DNA of 64,000 nt, taken from Neolewinella xylanilytica. GTDB lineage: Bacteria > Bacteroidota > Bacteroidia > Chitinophagales > Saprospiraceae. The notes under the pieces are model-generated. The model did no database searches. It saw only the letters and a list, made by a program, of their open reading frames with translations, and had not been told where the DNA came from. Location: positions 310,001 to 374,000 of the forward strand of contig NZ_PTJC01000005.1 of the NCBI RefSeq assembly GCF_002934605.1, read 5' to 3'. Within the stretch, counting starts at the first letter, position 1; each line of letters opens with the position of its first letter. Shown here in pieces: positions 1 to 8,384 of this stretch. A program made the position numbers and the translations under genes.

Positions 1-1
1 C

Positions 2-115
2 GATCTCCGGCTGCGGTTCCGTGACGGCATCCAGGTCGCCGCCAACGAGCTCATCATGCCCAGCGAGCACCGCAACCGACTCCGGCTGGTGAAAATGACC
101 TACGACGCCAAATGA
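2..115 (+). CDS. 3' end of an unidentified gene (partial)
   Basis: An open frame enters from the left edge and stops with TGA at 113-115, giving 37 residues that end in KMTYDAK. The stop overlaps the ATG of the next gene in an ATGA arrangement, so the two are probably translationally coupled in one operon. The visible C-terminus is charged (LRLRFRDG, EHRNRLRL) and shows no motif I recognise. No function is assigned. Confidence 0.6.
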   Translation, partial: DLRLRFRDGIQVAANELIMPSEHRNRLRLVKMTYDAK

Positions 116-504
116 GGTGGCTACCCCTCTGGCTGTTGGTCGTCACGGCCTGTAGCCCTAAGCTCCCCGACGGTACCCATTTGCTGCCCGAAGCGGAAAC
201 GGTCGACCTCCGCATAGGGGATCAACTGCGCACGGAGCGTAAGGGAAGCAATTTTTTCACTTTCGTAAGCGTGCTGGAAGACAGCCGCTGCCCCCGCGGC
301 GTGCAGTGCATCCAGGCCGGCCGGGCGGTAGTGGAGGTACAGCTGCTACGTGGCGGGACGCTGCAAACGGAAACCATCGTCATCGACGGCAATGCGATAC
401 CCACCGACCGCGGCCCGTTGCAGATCCTGCGCCTCGAGCCCTACCCGGACGCGGCCGTCGATGATCCGGCACCGTATCGGATGGTGGTGCGTTCCGCCGA
501 TTGA
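112..504 (+). CDS. Small lipoprotein with CPxGVxC motif, function unknown
   Basis: This 130-residue protein begins with a short hydrophobic signal and a lipobox ending at Cys14 (VVTAC), so it should be lipid-anchored in the cell envelope. The body contains DSRCPRGVQCIQAG, with Cys60 and Cys66. Small Bacteroidota lipoproteins of unknown function often carry this type of DSRCPxxVxC-W/Q-AG motif. The two cysteines could form a disulphide or bind a ligand; that is inference. The start overlaps the previous stop by the ATGA arrangement, which supports both the start and co-transcription with the upstream gene. Confidence 0.75.
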   Translation: MRWLPLWLLVVTACSPKLPDGTHLLPEAETVDLRIGDQLRTERKGSNFFTFVSVLEDSRCPRGVQCIQAGRAVVEVQLLRGGTLQTETIVIDGNAIPTDRGPLQILRLEPYPDAAVDDPAPYRMVVRSAD

Positions 505-664
505 TTCCGTGTAGCGGAAATTCGCCGTGCCTTGCTTTATTTCCTACTCCATAGCGTCCATATGGATTGCCCTTGCCCCCACATGCACTACGGACGGCCA
601 CGGATTTCCCTTTAGCGCGGGGTGACTCTTCGGGTTAGAGAAAGCCCCAGGCTCATATACCACG
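505..664. other. Intergenic region before the repeat array
   Basis: No convincing coding frame. Short open frames here run through both unique and repeat sequence and have no ribosome-binding context. No clear terminator is visible for the lipoprotein gene. Confidence 0.5.
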
Positions 665-1580
665 CCGCCACCGTTTGGCCACCCATACCGGCCAACAACC
701 TCCGCATCCGGATACCAAGTGCCAGCCCAATCAAAAATCGGTTATCAAAAATCGCATATCGCCAATCAAGAGCTCCAGGTCCGCCGACCACGCCGCTAAA
801 ATTTGACCACCCATACCAGACAATAAGCCCCCGCATCCGAACGCCAGCGCCAGCCCAATCAAAAATCGGTTATCAACAATCACCAATCAATCGCTCCGCT
901 GCACACAGTCCCAACGCTCAAGCACGGCTACCCACAAATTTCCCGCAGCACCAATTGATTACCCACACCGGAAAAAGCTCCAGTCCCGCTGACCACGCCA
1001 CCAAAATTTGACCACAAATTCCGCCAATAACCCCCCGCACGCGGGCACCGGGCGCCAGCCCAATCAAAAATCGGTTATCAACAATCGCATATCGCCAATC
1101 AAGAGCTCCAGGTCCGCCGACCACGCCACTAAAATTTGGCCACCCATACCGGGCAATAACCCCCCGCACCCGAACGACAGCGCCAGCCCAATCAAAAATC
1201 GGTTATCAACAATCACCAATCGCCAATCAATCGCTCTGCTGCACACAGTCCCAACGCTCAAGCACGGCTACCCACGAATTTCCCGCAGCACCAATTGATT
1301 ACCCACACCGGAAAAAGCTCCAGTCCCGCTGACCACGCCACCAAAATTTGACCACAAATTCCGCCAATAACCCCCCGCACCCGGGCACCGGTCGCCAGCC
1401 CAATCAAAAATCGGTTATCAAAAATCGCATATCGCCAATCAAGAGCTCCAGGTCCGCCGACCACGCCGCTAAAATTTGACCACCCATACCAGACAATAAG
1501 CCCCCGCACCCGAACGACAGCGCCAGCCCAATCAAAAATCGGTTATCAACAATCACCAATCGCCAATCAACCGCTCTGAA
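665..1580. repeat. Higher-order intergenic tandem repeat array
   Basis: The core CAATCAAAAATCGGTTATCA occurs at 728, 856, 1061, 1189, 1401 and 1529. The spacings alternate 128, 205, 128, 212 and 128 bp, so two sub-units (about 128 and about 205-212 bp) form a composite unit of 333-340 bp present about 2.5 times. Both sub-units share a CCACGCC-CTAAAATTTG stretch and a run near CAATAACCCCCCGCAC. Copies differ at few positions, suggesting recent amplification. Open frames within the array simply follow the repeat and are not credible genes. A diverged partial copy begins near 665. Confidence 0.9.
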
Positions 1581-1645
1581 CCCAAATGGCAACTTGTACG
1601 CTTAACCCAGCAGTGGGTATCTCCGCCTACCTTCATACTTTGGAT

Positions 1646-1695
1646 TTCGTCCTTTAAACTTCGTACTTCCTTCGTCCTTTAAACTTCGTACTTCC
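1646..1695. repeat. 25 bp direct repeat, two copies in tandem
   Basis: A 25 bp unit (starting TTCGTCCTTTAAACTTCG) occurs at 1646-1670 and again at 1671-1695, ending just before the ATG of the rhomboid gene at 1697. It therefore forms the 5' untranslated region or promoter region of that gene. Confidence 0.9.
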
Positions 1696-1696
1696 G

Positions 1697-2386
1697 ATGT
1701 TCTTCCCCACCGGCGACGACCAGGTCCGCGGCGGCCACCGCCCCCACTTTGCCTACGGCCTGATCGCGCTGAACGTGCTGATCTACGCCTACCAGTTTAG
1801 CCTCGGGCCGGAAGCCGGTCAGGCCTTCGTGTACGCGTGGGGCACCATCCCCGCGCGCATCGAATCCGGGGAGGGATACCATACCCTGATCACCAGCATG
1901 TTCCTACACGGCAGCTGGCTCCACCTGATCGGCAACATGCTCTACATGTGGATCTTTGCCGACAACATCGAAGCCACCATCGGGAGTGCTAAGTTCGTGG
2001 CCTTTTACTTCCTCGGCGGACTGGCCGCAGGCCTCTGCCACATGTACTTCAACGCCGGCAGCCCCATCCCCGCCGTCGGTGCCAGCGGGGCCCTCTCGGC
2101 GGTGATGGGCGCGTACATCGTCATGTTTCCGCGCAGCCGCGTCCGGGGCTATTTCTTTTTCTTTCGCGTCCACGTGCCGGCCTTTATCTTCCTCGGTTTC
2201 TGGTTTTACCAGCAGTCGGCCGCCGGCTTCGCTACTTTGGAAGACAGCGCCGGAACGGGCATCGCCTGGTGGGCCCACATCGGGGGCTTCGTCTTCGGCG
2301 TACTGGGGGGATTCTACTTCCGGTTCACCCACGCCGTGCCCCGCCATTCGGAGGGCTACGCTTCCCGCCACGACGCGGAGATCTGA
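1697..2386 (+). CDS. Rhomboid family intramembrane serine protease
   Basis: A 229-residue polytopic membrane protein. Rhomboids cleave transmembrane helices inside the bilayer with a Ser-His dyad. Here the nucleophile is Ser130 in GASG and the partner is His194 in WWAHIGG. The loop region TSMFLHGSWLHLIGNMLYMW (about 66-85) is the conserved HxxxxHxxxN segment that helps form the oxyanion hole. About six hydrophobic segments fill residues 20-210, a normal size for a minimal bacterial rhomboid. The C-terminus after residue 210 is hydrophilic. The gene stands alone between the repeat array and the toxin-antitoxin pair; its substrate cannot be deduced from context. Confidence 0.93.
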   Translation: MFFPTGDDQVRGGHRPHFAYGLIALNVLIYAYQFSLGPEAGQAFVYAWGTIPARIESGEGYHTLITSMFLHGSWLHLIGNMLYMWIFADNIEATIGSAKFVAFYFLGGLAAGLCHMYFNAGSPIPAVGASGALSAVMGAYIVMFPRSRVRGYFFFFRVHVPAFIFLGFWFYQQSAAGFATLEDSAGTGIAWWAHIGGFVFGVLGGFYFRFTHAVPRHSEGYASRHDAEI

Positions 2387-2484
2387 ACCGCCCGTCCCGA
2401 TCGATCGATGGGCGCCGGAGCACGGGTGCGGTAGCAACTTTGGAAATGCGAATCCGTTTCTTTAGAAATACTTATTTTGGAATC

Positions 2485-2862
2485 ATGTCTAAGCGTACCA
2501 ACAAGAAGAAGACTGCAGCCACTCGCAAGCATGAATTGATTCAGTTAAGGGGTCATTCCAGGAGTATAAATGCGAGCGATGTCAAGCCACATTACCGAAG
2601 TACTGCCGGGGAGACGAAAACTTCTCACTCTCAATTGGATGAGTTAGCTTCATCCAGCCATTCCTATCAAACTTTACCAAATACAACCAAACAGGTAGTA
2701 AAGGATAAGGTCAAACGGCTAGTTCGTCAGATTCGCACAGACGATCCTGATTTTCTTCTGGCGAAGAAAGAGGATAGCGATCACATCAGAAGTCTTAGAC
2801 TGCGGGCAATGATAGCTGAAGACTTTGATGAGTTAGACGAAGTCTTTCGAGCCTTAGCTTGA
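2485..2862 (+). CDS. Putative antitoxin of a Doc/Fic module
   Basis: I place the start at ATG 2485 (125 residues, MSKRTNKKKTAATRKHE...). The frame is open upstream, but that part is GC-rich and overlaps the sequence just after the rhomboid gene. The protein has a very basic N-terminus (to about residue 20), a polar low-complexity middle rich in Ser and Thr, and an acidic C-terminus (EDFDELDEVF). This layout suits a partly disordered antitoxin that wraps a toxin. The gene ends 3 bp before the Doc-like toxin gene and shares its AT-rich composition, unlike the flanking genes. I recognise no known antitoxin family, so the assignment rests on position. Confidence 0.55.
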   Translation: MSKRTNKKKTAATRKHELIQLRGHSRSINASDVKPHYRSTAGETKTSHSQLDELASSSHSYQTLPNTTKQVVKDKVKRLVRQIRTDDPDFLLAKKEDSDHIRSLRLRAMIAEDFDELDEVFRALA

Positions 2863-2865
2863 CTC

Positions 2866-3336
2866 GTGGACTACTTGAGCAAGGAGGAAATTATTTTGAT
2901 TAATCGATCTACTATAGATCGACATGGTGGCAATTTTTTACCTCCACAAAATTTCTTGCATGAGGAATCGCTTGATTACCTCGTGGAATCCGTGCAAGCA
3001 GAGATGTTTGGAGCGCCGCTTTATCCCACCCTGGCAGATAAAGCGGCGCTTTATATGTTCAATATCATAAGTAACCATGTCTTTCAAGATGGAAATAAGC
3101 GAACTGGGCTTGAAGCAGCTAAGTTGTTTTTACGTCTGAACGGCAGCGACTTTTCCTCCTCGCTTACACAGATTGAGTTTGCTAGTGATCTTTTCCCTGC
3201 CTCTCCCCACAGCCGTAATCAGCATTTGATAGAATTCACCCTTGAAGTCGCCTCCGGCTTGGTGAGCCTCGAAGCCTGCCGGGCCTGGTTCGCCGCCAAT
3301 ACCGAACCCCTACCGACGAGCCGACGAAAAGACTAA
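2866..3336 (+). CDS. Doc-type Fic toxin (death-on-curing family)
   Basis: A 156-residue protein starting at GTG 2866, only 3 bp after the stop of the presumed antitoxin. It carries the Fic/Doc signature HVFQDGNKRTG at residues 71-81 (H71, F73, D75, N77, K78, R79). Doc enzymes phosphorylate elongation factor EF-Tu and block translation, while related Fic enzymes transfer AMP. The short length and the HxFxDGNKRT form favour the Doc group. There is no N-terminal inhibitory Fic helix, consistent with a separate antitoxin. The first two thirds is AT-rich, and the last 30 codons shift to the GC-rich style of the host chromosome, as if the 3' end were recombined with or extended into local DNA. Confidence 0.85.
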   Translation: MDYLSKEEIILINRSTIDRHGGNFLPPQNFLHEESLDYLVESVQAEMFGAPLYPTLADKAALYMFNIISNHVFQDGNKRTGLEAAKLFLRLNGSDFSSSLTQIEFASDLFPASPHSRNQHLIEFTLEVASGLVSLEACRAWFAANTEPLPTSRRKD

Positions 3337-3460
3337 AGAACGAAAAGACTACCCAGACGGCGAAGCCGGCGACTACCGTACTAACCGCGACCGCAGGGAG
3401 CGACTACCCCGGTTGGCGAAGCCAGCCGACTACCGTACTAACAGACGACGCAGCCGTCGA
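3337..3460. repeat. Short intergenic repeats
   Basis: Between the convergent toxin and NUDIX genes there are two copies of a GCGAAGCC...GACTACCGTACTAAC element (about 3360-3388 and 3416-3444), separated by a CGACCGCAGGGAGCGACTACC stretch, plus AAAGACTA runs. These resemble the CTAAAAGACTA runs near 59.8 and 60.9 kb. Confidence 0.6.
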
Positions 3461-4099
3461 CTACTTCCCCAGTTCCACCAGCTCCCCTACCATCATCGCC
3501 GTAGCCCCCCAGACGCTCTCCCCGGCCACCTCCCAGTGCGGGACCTCCTTCAGAATCATTCCGTTGAAGAGTTTTTTATCGCGGTACGCCACGGCATTAT
3601 CGGCGAAGAATCCGGCAAAGGGCAGCTCCAGCACTCGCTGAACCTCGCTGGTTTGCAGGACGAATTCCGGCCGTTGGGGCACGTAGCCGACGAAGGGGTT
3701 GACCAGGAAATTGCTGACCGGGATGTAGAGCGGCGTCAGCTCGCCGAGGAGTTCGATGGCTCCTGCGTCCACGCCCACCTCCTCCTTGGCTTCCCGTAGG
3801 GCCGTGGCGGCGGCGTGCGCGTCCCGCGGGTCCGCGGCACCGCCGGGAAAGGAAATCTGGCCCCCGTGGCGGTCACCGGGCGGGCTGGTCCGCTGAATGA
3901 ATAGCAAGTGCAGCACCTCCTCCACGGGGTAAAACAGCGCCAGTACGGAAGCGGCGCGGGCGGTAGCGGGAGCCTCCCGGTGGTGTTGCCGGAGTTGGTG
4001 GCCCATCACTTGCTGTGCGGCATAGCCCGGCAGTTCCCCGGCCTGCAGTCGCTGACGAATCCGGTCCAGGTAGGCAAAGCCCCCTTCGGACTGCTGCAT
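3461..4099 (-). CDS. NUDIX hydrolase, CoA pyrophosphatase-like
   Basis: A 212-residue NUDIX protein. The NUDIX box runs from about Gly87 to Gly109 and ends in REAKEEVG, with the metal-binding glutamates. Directly upstream lies LLFIQRTSPPGDRHGGQISFPGG (about 65-87), the family pattern of CoA pyrophosphatases, which split coenzyme A or acyl-CoA into phosphopantetheine and 3',5'-ADP. The usual glutamate five residues after the first glycine is Asp93, as is common in this subgroup. The gene starts 3 bp after the hemD stop and is likely the last gene of the DUF4271-hemD-NUDIX operon. Confidence 0.87.
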   Translation of the reverse strand: MQQSEGGFAYLDRIRQRLQAGELPGYAAQQVMGHQLRQHHREAPATARAASVLALFYPVEEVLHLLFIQRTSPPGDRHGGQISFPGGAADPRDAHAAATALREAKEEVGVDAGAIELLGELTPLYIPVSNFLVNPFVGYVPQRPEFVLQTSEVQRVLELPFAGFFADNAVAYRDKKLFNGMILKEVPHWEVAGESVWGATAMMVGELVELGK

Positions 4100-4102
4100 C
4101 GG

Positions 4103-4882
4103 CTACTTCTTGTTCGACTGCTTCAGGTAATTCTCCAGCGCCATGCCCATACTCGGCACTTCGGGCGGGTTGGGCGCGATGTTGACGGTGAGTCCGCGCT
4201 TCTCGACGGCGGCCGTTGTCTTCCGCCCGGCGACGGCGAGTCGGGTATCCTTCTGCTTGAAGTCGGGGAAGTTCTCGTAGAGCGAATCGATGCCCAGGGG
4301 AGAGTAGAAGATGATGACGTCGTAGTACACGTCCGTCAGGTCACTAAGGTCGGAGGAGATCGTCCGGTACATGAGGGCCGGCGTCCAGTCGAAGTTGTTT
4401 TCCTCCAGGTACTGGGATACGAATTCCGAGCCCAGGTTGCTACAGGGCAGCAGAAACTTCTCCTTGCTGCGGTGCTTCTTCAGCGTCGGGCCCAGATCCT
4501 GGATGGTCCGCTGGCCATAAAACACTTTCCGCTTCCGGTACACGATGAACTTCTGCAGGTAGTTAGCGATCGCCTCCGTCATGCAGTAGTACTTCGTCTC
4601 CTGGCTCATCTCGACACGCAGCGCCTTACACAGGCGGAAGAAGTGCTCGATGGCCAGTTTGGAGGTGAAGATGACCGCGGTGTACTCATCGGGTCGTACC
4701 CGTTCTTTGCGGAACTCCTTCTCGGTCAGCCCTTCTACCTCGATAAACGGACGCCAGTCGACCTGGAGGCCGTACTTTTCTTCCAGCTTAGCGAACGGAC
4801 TGCGCTCGGGCTCGGGCTGAGATACCAGTATGGTGCGAATGGGTTTGAAGGATTCCTGTGAGGGTTGACTTTCAGCCGCCAT
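4103..4882 (-). CDS. hemD: Uroporphyrinogen-III synthase
   Basis: A 259-residue HemD-fold protein. It cyclises hydroxymethylbilane to uroporphyrinogen III in haem and sirohaem synthesis, in the cytoplasm. Two Rossmann-like halves can be followed: TILVSQPEPERSPFAKLEEKYG (about 17-38) and the second half with IIFYSPLGIDSLYENFPDF (about 190-208), followed by LAVAGRKTTAAVEKRG, the usual C-terminal region. The family is poorly conserved in sequence, but the neighbourhood (DUF4271 upstream, same strand) is the usual one in Bacteroidota. The gap to the NUDIX gene is 3 bp. Confidence 0.87.
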   Translation of the reverse strand: MAAESQPSQESFKPIRTILVSQPEPERSPFAKLEEKYGLQVDWRPFIEVEGLTEKEFRKERVRPDEYTAVIFTSKLAIEHFFRLCKALRVEMSQETKYYCMTEAIANYLQKFIVYRKRKVFYGQRTIQDLGPTLKKHRSKEKFLLPCSNLGSEFVSQYLEENNFDWTPALMYRTISSDLSDLTDVYYDVIIFYSPLGIDSLYENFPDFKQKDTRLAVAGRKTTAAVEKRGLTVNIAPNPPEVPSMGMALENYLKQSNKK

Positions 4883-4925
4883 AGGGGTAGATTGTTAACA
4901 GGTGAGGCTGTTGAGGCATCTCTAT

Positions 4926-5822
4926 TTAAGTCAAAGCGTTACTCAAATAGCGGTAAACCAGGAGCAGGGGTGCTATTTCGATGGTGCAAATATATAACAA
5001 AAAATGAAGCGGTCGACTACCCACATAGTAGTTGGCAATGAACAGCCCCCGCACCAGGTGTAAGAGATACACGATCGCGAGCACCACCATACCCCCTACC
5101 AAAAAGGAGTGGCGGAAGCTTTCCGGCGCATAGCTAATCAGCAGATTAATGGGCACCAGAAGGATCCCTACCAGGATGCTGAACACCATTAGCAGGAAAG
5201 TATAGCGGCTCAGTTCCTTGCGGAGGGGGTAAATACGCCCCAGTAGCGTGAGCAGCACCAGCTTGAACCCGACAGCGCCCATCACCAGCAGGGTGAAGGT
5301 CAGCCAACGACCCCAGACCCCGGTCACCGGCAGCGTAATCCCGAACTCGATGGACACCAGGTAGAGAAAGAAGCCCGCCGACAGGAGGAAGAAGAGGTAG
5401 CACATCCAGAGCGCGCTGATCTGCCCGCCCGACCGCCGGCGGTACAACTGCGTCATCACGTTGTCGTTGGTGATCGCTCGCACGCACTGTTGCAGCAGGT
5501 CGCGGAAGAGTACCCAAAGACTCGTGACCAGCAAGACCAGCAGCAGGTGAATGAAAACGATCGACCGCGTCTGATTATCGGTTCCGCTTACTTGCGGGGC
5601 GTCCGGTCGCGTCACCACGATGGGAGCTTCCTCCTCCCGCTCCGGGTAAACGTCGAAGGGGTTTGCCTGGGTATCGACTGCCGTCGCCTCCGCTGCTTCC
5701 GCCGGCAGCCGATCCGTTAGCTCGAACGGATTACCGTTACCCTGGGCCGGAAGGGCGGTGGACAGGATAAATAGGAAGAACAGCGGCAGGTAGGTGCGTA
5801 TTCGCTTTAGCATGCGTCCCAA
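4926..5822 (-). CDS. DUF4271 membrane protein
   Basis: About 298 residues. A signal peptide (LPLFFLFILSTALPAQ) is followed by a low-complexity extracytoplasmic part with repeated NPF motifs (about 30-60), then six or seven transmembrane helices from about residue 85 to the end. The C-terminus (SRPLHFLLYICTIEIAPLLLVYRYL) matches the DUF4271 family, a Bacteroidota-specific family of unknown function that regularly precedes hemD. The second methionine at 5813 (MLKRIRT) is the more likely start, since it gives a typical signal peptide. It is probably the first gene of the operon that continues into hemD and NUDIX. Confidence 0.85.
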   Translation of the reverse strand: MGRMLKRIRTYLPLFFLFILSTALPAQGNGNPFELTDRLPAEAAEATAVDTQANPFDVYPEREEEAPIVVTRPDAPQVSGTDNQTRSIVFIHLLLVLLVTSLWVLFRDLLQQCVRAITNDNVMTQLYRRRSGGQISALWMCYLFFLLSAGFFLYLVSIEFGITLPVTGVWGRWLTFTLLVMGAVGFKLVLLTLLGRIYPLRKELSRYTFLLMVFSILVGILLVPINLLISYAPESFRHSFLVGGMVVLAIVYLLHLVRGLFIANYYVGSRPLHFLLYICTIEIAPLLLVYRYLSNALT

Positions 5823-5859
5823 AGGTAAGCACCGTTGCGCCCACGACGCAGTATCGTGA

Positions 5860-7995
5860 TTAGGTCAGCAACTGGTATACCGCCATTGCGCTCACGTAGG
5901 CGATCGCCGTCATGAAAACGAACTGCACGACCGGCCATTTCCAGCTGTTCGTCTCCCGGCGGGTCACGGCCAGGGTAGACATGCACATCATGGCGAAGAC
6001 GTAAAAGATCAGCAAGCTCCAGGCCGTGGCGGGGTTGTAGACCGGCTCGTTGGTGACCGGGTTCCGCTCTTCAGCCAGCCGCTCCCGTATCCGGAACTCG
6101 TCGTCCGTACTGCCGATGCTGTAAATGGTGGCCATCGTGCCGACGAACACCTCCCGCGCGGCAAAGCTCGTGAGGAGGGCGATGCCGATCTTCCAGTCGT
6201 AGCCGAGGGGCTTAATGACCGGCTCGATGAATTTGCCGAGGTGGCCCGCATAGCTGGCTTCCAGTCGTTCGGAGGCTACCAGATCCGCTGTCTCGTCTTC
6301 CGAAAGCCCTTGCTCCTGCGCGCGTTCGCCCGCCAATTGATTCGCCGCGGCCATATCCGCGGGTGGTCCGTAGGTGGAGGCGGCCCACAGGACGATGCTG
6401 ATGATCATGATGATTTTGCCGGCCTCCACGACGAAAGTCTTCGACTTCTGCCACACCGTGGTGCCCACGTTCCGCCACACCGGCACGCGATACTGGGGCA
6501 ACTCCAGCATGAGGAAGCTTCGTTCCGGGGTGTTCAGTATCCACTTGAAGACCAGCGCCGATAGCATAGCCCCCGCGATACCCAGGAAGTAGAGGCCGGC
6601 GAAGGCCAATCCCTGCAGGCTGATCAGCCCGTTCAGGTAGGCCACCTGGGGCACGGCGAAGGAAATGAGGATGACGTACACCGGGATGCGGGCTGAACAG
6701 GACGTAAGCGGGGTAACCAGAATGGTCAGCAGCCGCTCCTTCCAGTTAGCGATCGTACGGGTGCTCATGATGGCCGGGATCGCGCAGGCGTGGCCGCTCA
6801 CCAGCGCCACCACCGACCGCCCGTTCAGGCCGAAGCGCTGCATGAGGCTGTCGAACATGTAGGCCGCGCGGGCCAGGTAGCCGACCTCCTCCAGGATGGC
6901 GATGAAGAAAAACAGAATGGCGATCTGGGGCACGAAGACGAGCACCCCGCCGAGTCCGGCGATGATGCCGTCCACCAGCAGGTCGGTGAACCACCCGGCA
7001 GGCAGCGTCTGACGTACGGTATCGCCGAGGGTGCCGAAGGTCCATTCGATCAGGTCCATCGGCACGCTCGCCCAGGCGAAGAGCGCCTGGAAAAGCAGCA
7101 GCATCAACACGATGAAGAGGATCGGCCCGGCAATAGGGTGGGTAACGACATTGTCGATCCGGTCGCTCAGCGAATCGGTATCGCCGGCGTGGCGCACCGT
7201 ATCGCGGACGATCGGTTCGAAGGAGTTATAGCGATCCATGGTCTCCTCGACCTGGGCGCGCAGGCTGTGAAAGCCATGGCGGACACGCGCCTCCTGGATA
7301 TGGTGGCGGGTGGTTTCCGGTATGTGCTTCAGCCAGGGAGCGTGGTGGGTCAGCAGCAGGGCGTGGTAGTCATTGCGGGCCGGCAACTCTCGCCGCAGCT
7401 CGGCGAGCACGTCGCGGGCGTTGGCACCCGGTTCGTAGAACGGCTGACGGGGGCGGAAAGCGTCCGGTTCCCGTAGCAGACCGGCAATGACTTCCTTGAG
7501 TTCGCCGATGCCGCGGTGGTCGCGGCTGCTGACCGGCACGACGGGCACGCCGAGCTTTTTGCTGAGCCGGGGGATATCGACCGTCAGGCCGTCGCTGTCC
7601 ATCAGGTCGGCCATGTTGAGCACCAGGATCATGGGCAGGTCGAGGTCGCGCAGCTGGGTGAACAGCAGCAGGTGCTTGTCCAGCTTCGTAATATCGGCTA
7701 CGTAGAGAATAGCGTCCGGAAAGAGCTCGCCTTCCGGATTGGTCAACTCCTGGACGACCAGCCGCTCGTCGAGGCTCGTCGGGTAACAACTATAGGCGCC
7801 GGGGAAGTCGACCAGCTCGACCGTCGGCAGCCCCGGCAGCTTCAGCATACCGGCCTTCTTCTCCACCGTGACGCCGGGGAAGTTGCCGATGCGTTGCCGC
7901 AGACCGGTGAGGACGTTGAATAGGGAGGATTTACCGCTGTTAGGATTGCCAACCAGGCCGACTACGGGAGTGGCCTTTATTTGACCATGATGCAT
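5860..7995 (-). CDS. feoB: Ferrous iron transport protein B
   Basis: About 711 residues from ATG 7995 (an in-frame ATG also exists at 8025). FeoB is the inner-membrane Fe2+ permease with an N-terminal G-protein domain. Visible motifs are G1 GNPNSGKS (16-23), G3 DFPG (63-66) and G4 NMAD (127-130). The helical FeoB-associated spacer follows, then the membrane part with the two gate motifs containing Cys: GHACAIPAIMSTR and PLTSCSARIPVY. The C-terminal helices carry the usual FeoB core pattern, and the length is normal. The start overlaps the end of feoA by 19 bp, indicating coupled translation. Confidence 0.97.
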   Translation of the reverse strand: MHHGQIKATPVVGLVGNPNSGKSSLFNVLTGLRQRIGNFPGVTVEKKAGMLKLPGLPTVELVDFPGAYSCYPTSLDERLVVQELTNPEGELFPDAILYVADITKLDKHLLLFTQLRDLDLPMILVLNMADLMDSDGLTVDIPRLSKKLGVPVVPVSSRDHRGIGELKEVIAGLLREPDAFRPRQPFYEPGANARDVLAELRRELPARNDYHALLLTHHAPWLKHIPETTRHHIQEARVRHGFHSLRAQVEETMDRYNSFEPIVRDTVRHAGDTDSLSDRIDNVVTHPIAGPILFIVLMLLLFQALFAWASVPMDLIEWTFGTLGDTVRQTLPAGWFTDLLVDGIIAGLGGVLVFVPQIAILFFFIAILEEVGYLARAAYMFDSLMQRFGLNGRSVVALVSGHACAIPAIMSTRTIANWKERLLTILVTPLTSCSARIPVYVILISFAVPQVAYLNGLISLQGLAFAGLYFLGIAGAMLSALVFKWILNTPERSFLMLELPQYRVPVWRNVGTTVWQKSKTFVVEAGKIIMIISIVLWAASTYGPPADMAAANQLAGERAQEQGLSEDETADLVASERLEASYAGHLGKFIEPVIKPLGYDWKIGIALLTSFAAREVFVGTMATIYSIGSTDDEFRIRERLAEERNPVTNEPVYNPATAWSLLIFYVFAMMCMSTLAVTRRETNSWKWPVVQFVFMTAIAYVSAMAVYQLLT

Positions 7996-8210
7996 GCCAG
8001 CTCTTTCTTTCGTAATGCCAGGCACTGCCGGTCGATCTTAACGTACCAACTGCCACCGAAGGGGGATTTTCGGATGACCCGCAGCCGCGAGCCGGGGCGC
8101 ACCCCGATGTCCAATAACTTTCCGGCCAGGCTCTCGTTCGTAAAACGCTCGATGGTGCCGGACTGACCGACCTGGATAAGGGACGCGGCGGCGGGGACGG
8201 GAAAGGACAT
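7977..8210 (-). CDS. feoA: Ferrous iron transport protein A
   Basis: A 77-residue SH3-like FeoA protein: GQSGTIERF near residue 17, then LDIGVRPGSRLRVIRKSPFGGSWYVKIDRQCLALRKKEL, the typical FeoA core in which the MGxxPG-type turn is DIGVRPGS. FeoA is a small cytoplasmic partner that stimulates FeoB. It is the first gene of the feoAB operon, with a good -7 promoter box 32-39 bp upstream. Confidence 0.95.
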   Translation of the reverse strand: MSFPVPAAASLIQVGQSGTIERFTNESLAGKLLDIGVRPGSRLRVIRKSPFGGSWYVKIDRQCLALRKKELACIMVK

Positions 8211-8241
8211 GGCAGCAGGCTTTGGTAGGAACGTAACGCCG

Positions 8242-8249
8242 CAAAGATA
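8242..8249 (-). promoter_or_regulatory. Promoter -7 box of feoAB
   Basis: On the minus strand the sequence reads TATCTTTG, a full match to the Bacteroidota -7 consensus TAnnTTTG, 32 bp ahead of the feoA start codon. No clear -33 box or Fur-type palindrome is visible. Confidence 0.6.
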
Positions 8250-8384
8250 GAAAAAGTCGACTATCTGTATGAAGTCTAAATAAATCGACGGGAGGGAGAG
8301 GCCCGATGTGGCGGCAGACCATCTTTCCGGGTGGTGAATTACCTATATCCCGAAACCCGTAGCTTTACCGCAAAACTGAGACCA

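Noticed and set aside
665-1580. CRISPR array
   Set aside because: Repeats are long (over 100 bp), nearly contiguous, and the intervening parts are themselves repeated; no cas genes are present.
622-1592. Overlapping open frames of 60-130 codons on both strands in the repeat array
   Set aside because: They follow the repeat period, have composition of the repeat and no start context; the same peptide fragments recur in different frames.
3908-4861. 317-codon plus-strand frame
   Set aside because: It lies antisense to hemD and the NUDIX gene, both of which have clear family motifs; it is a shadow of GC-rich codon use.
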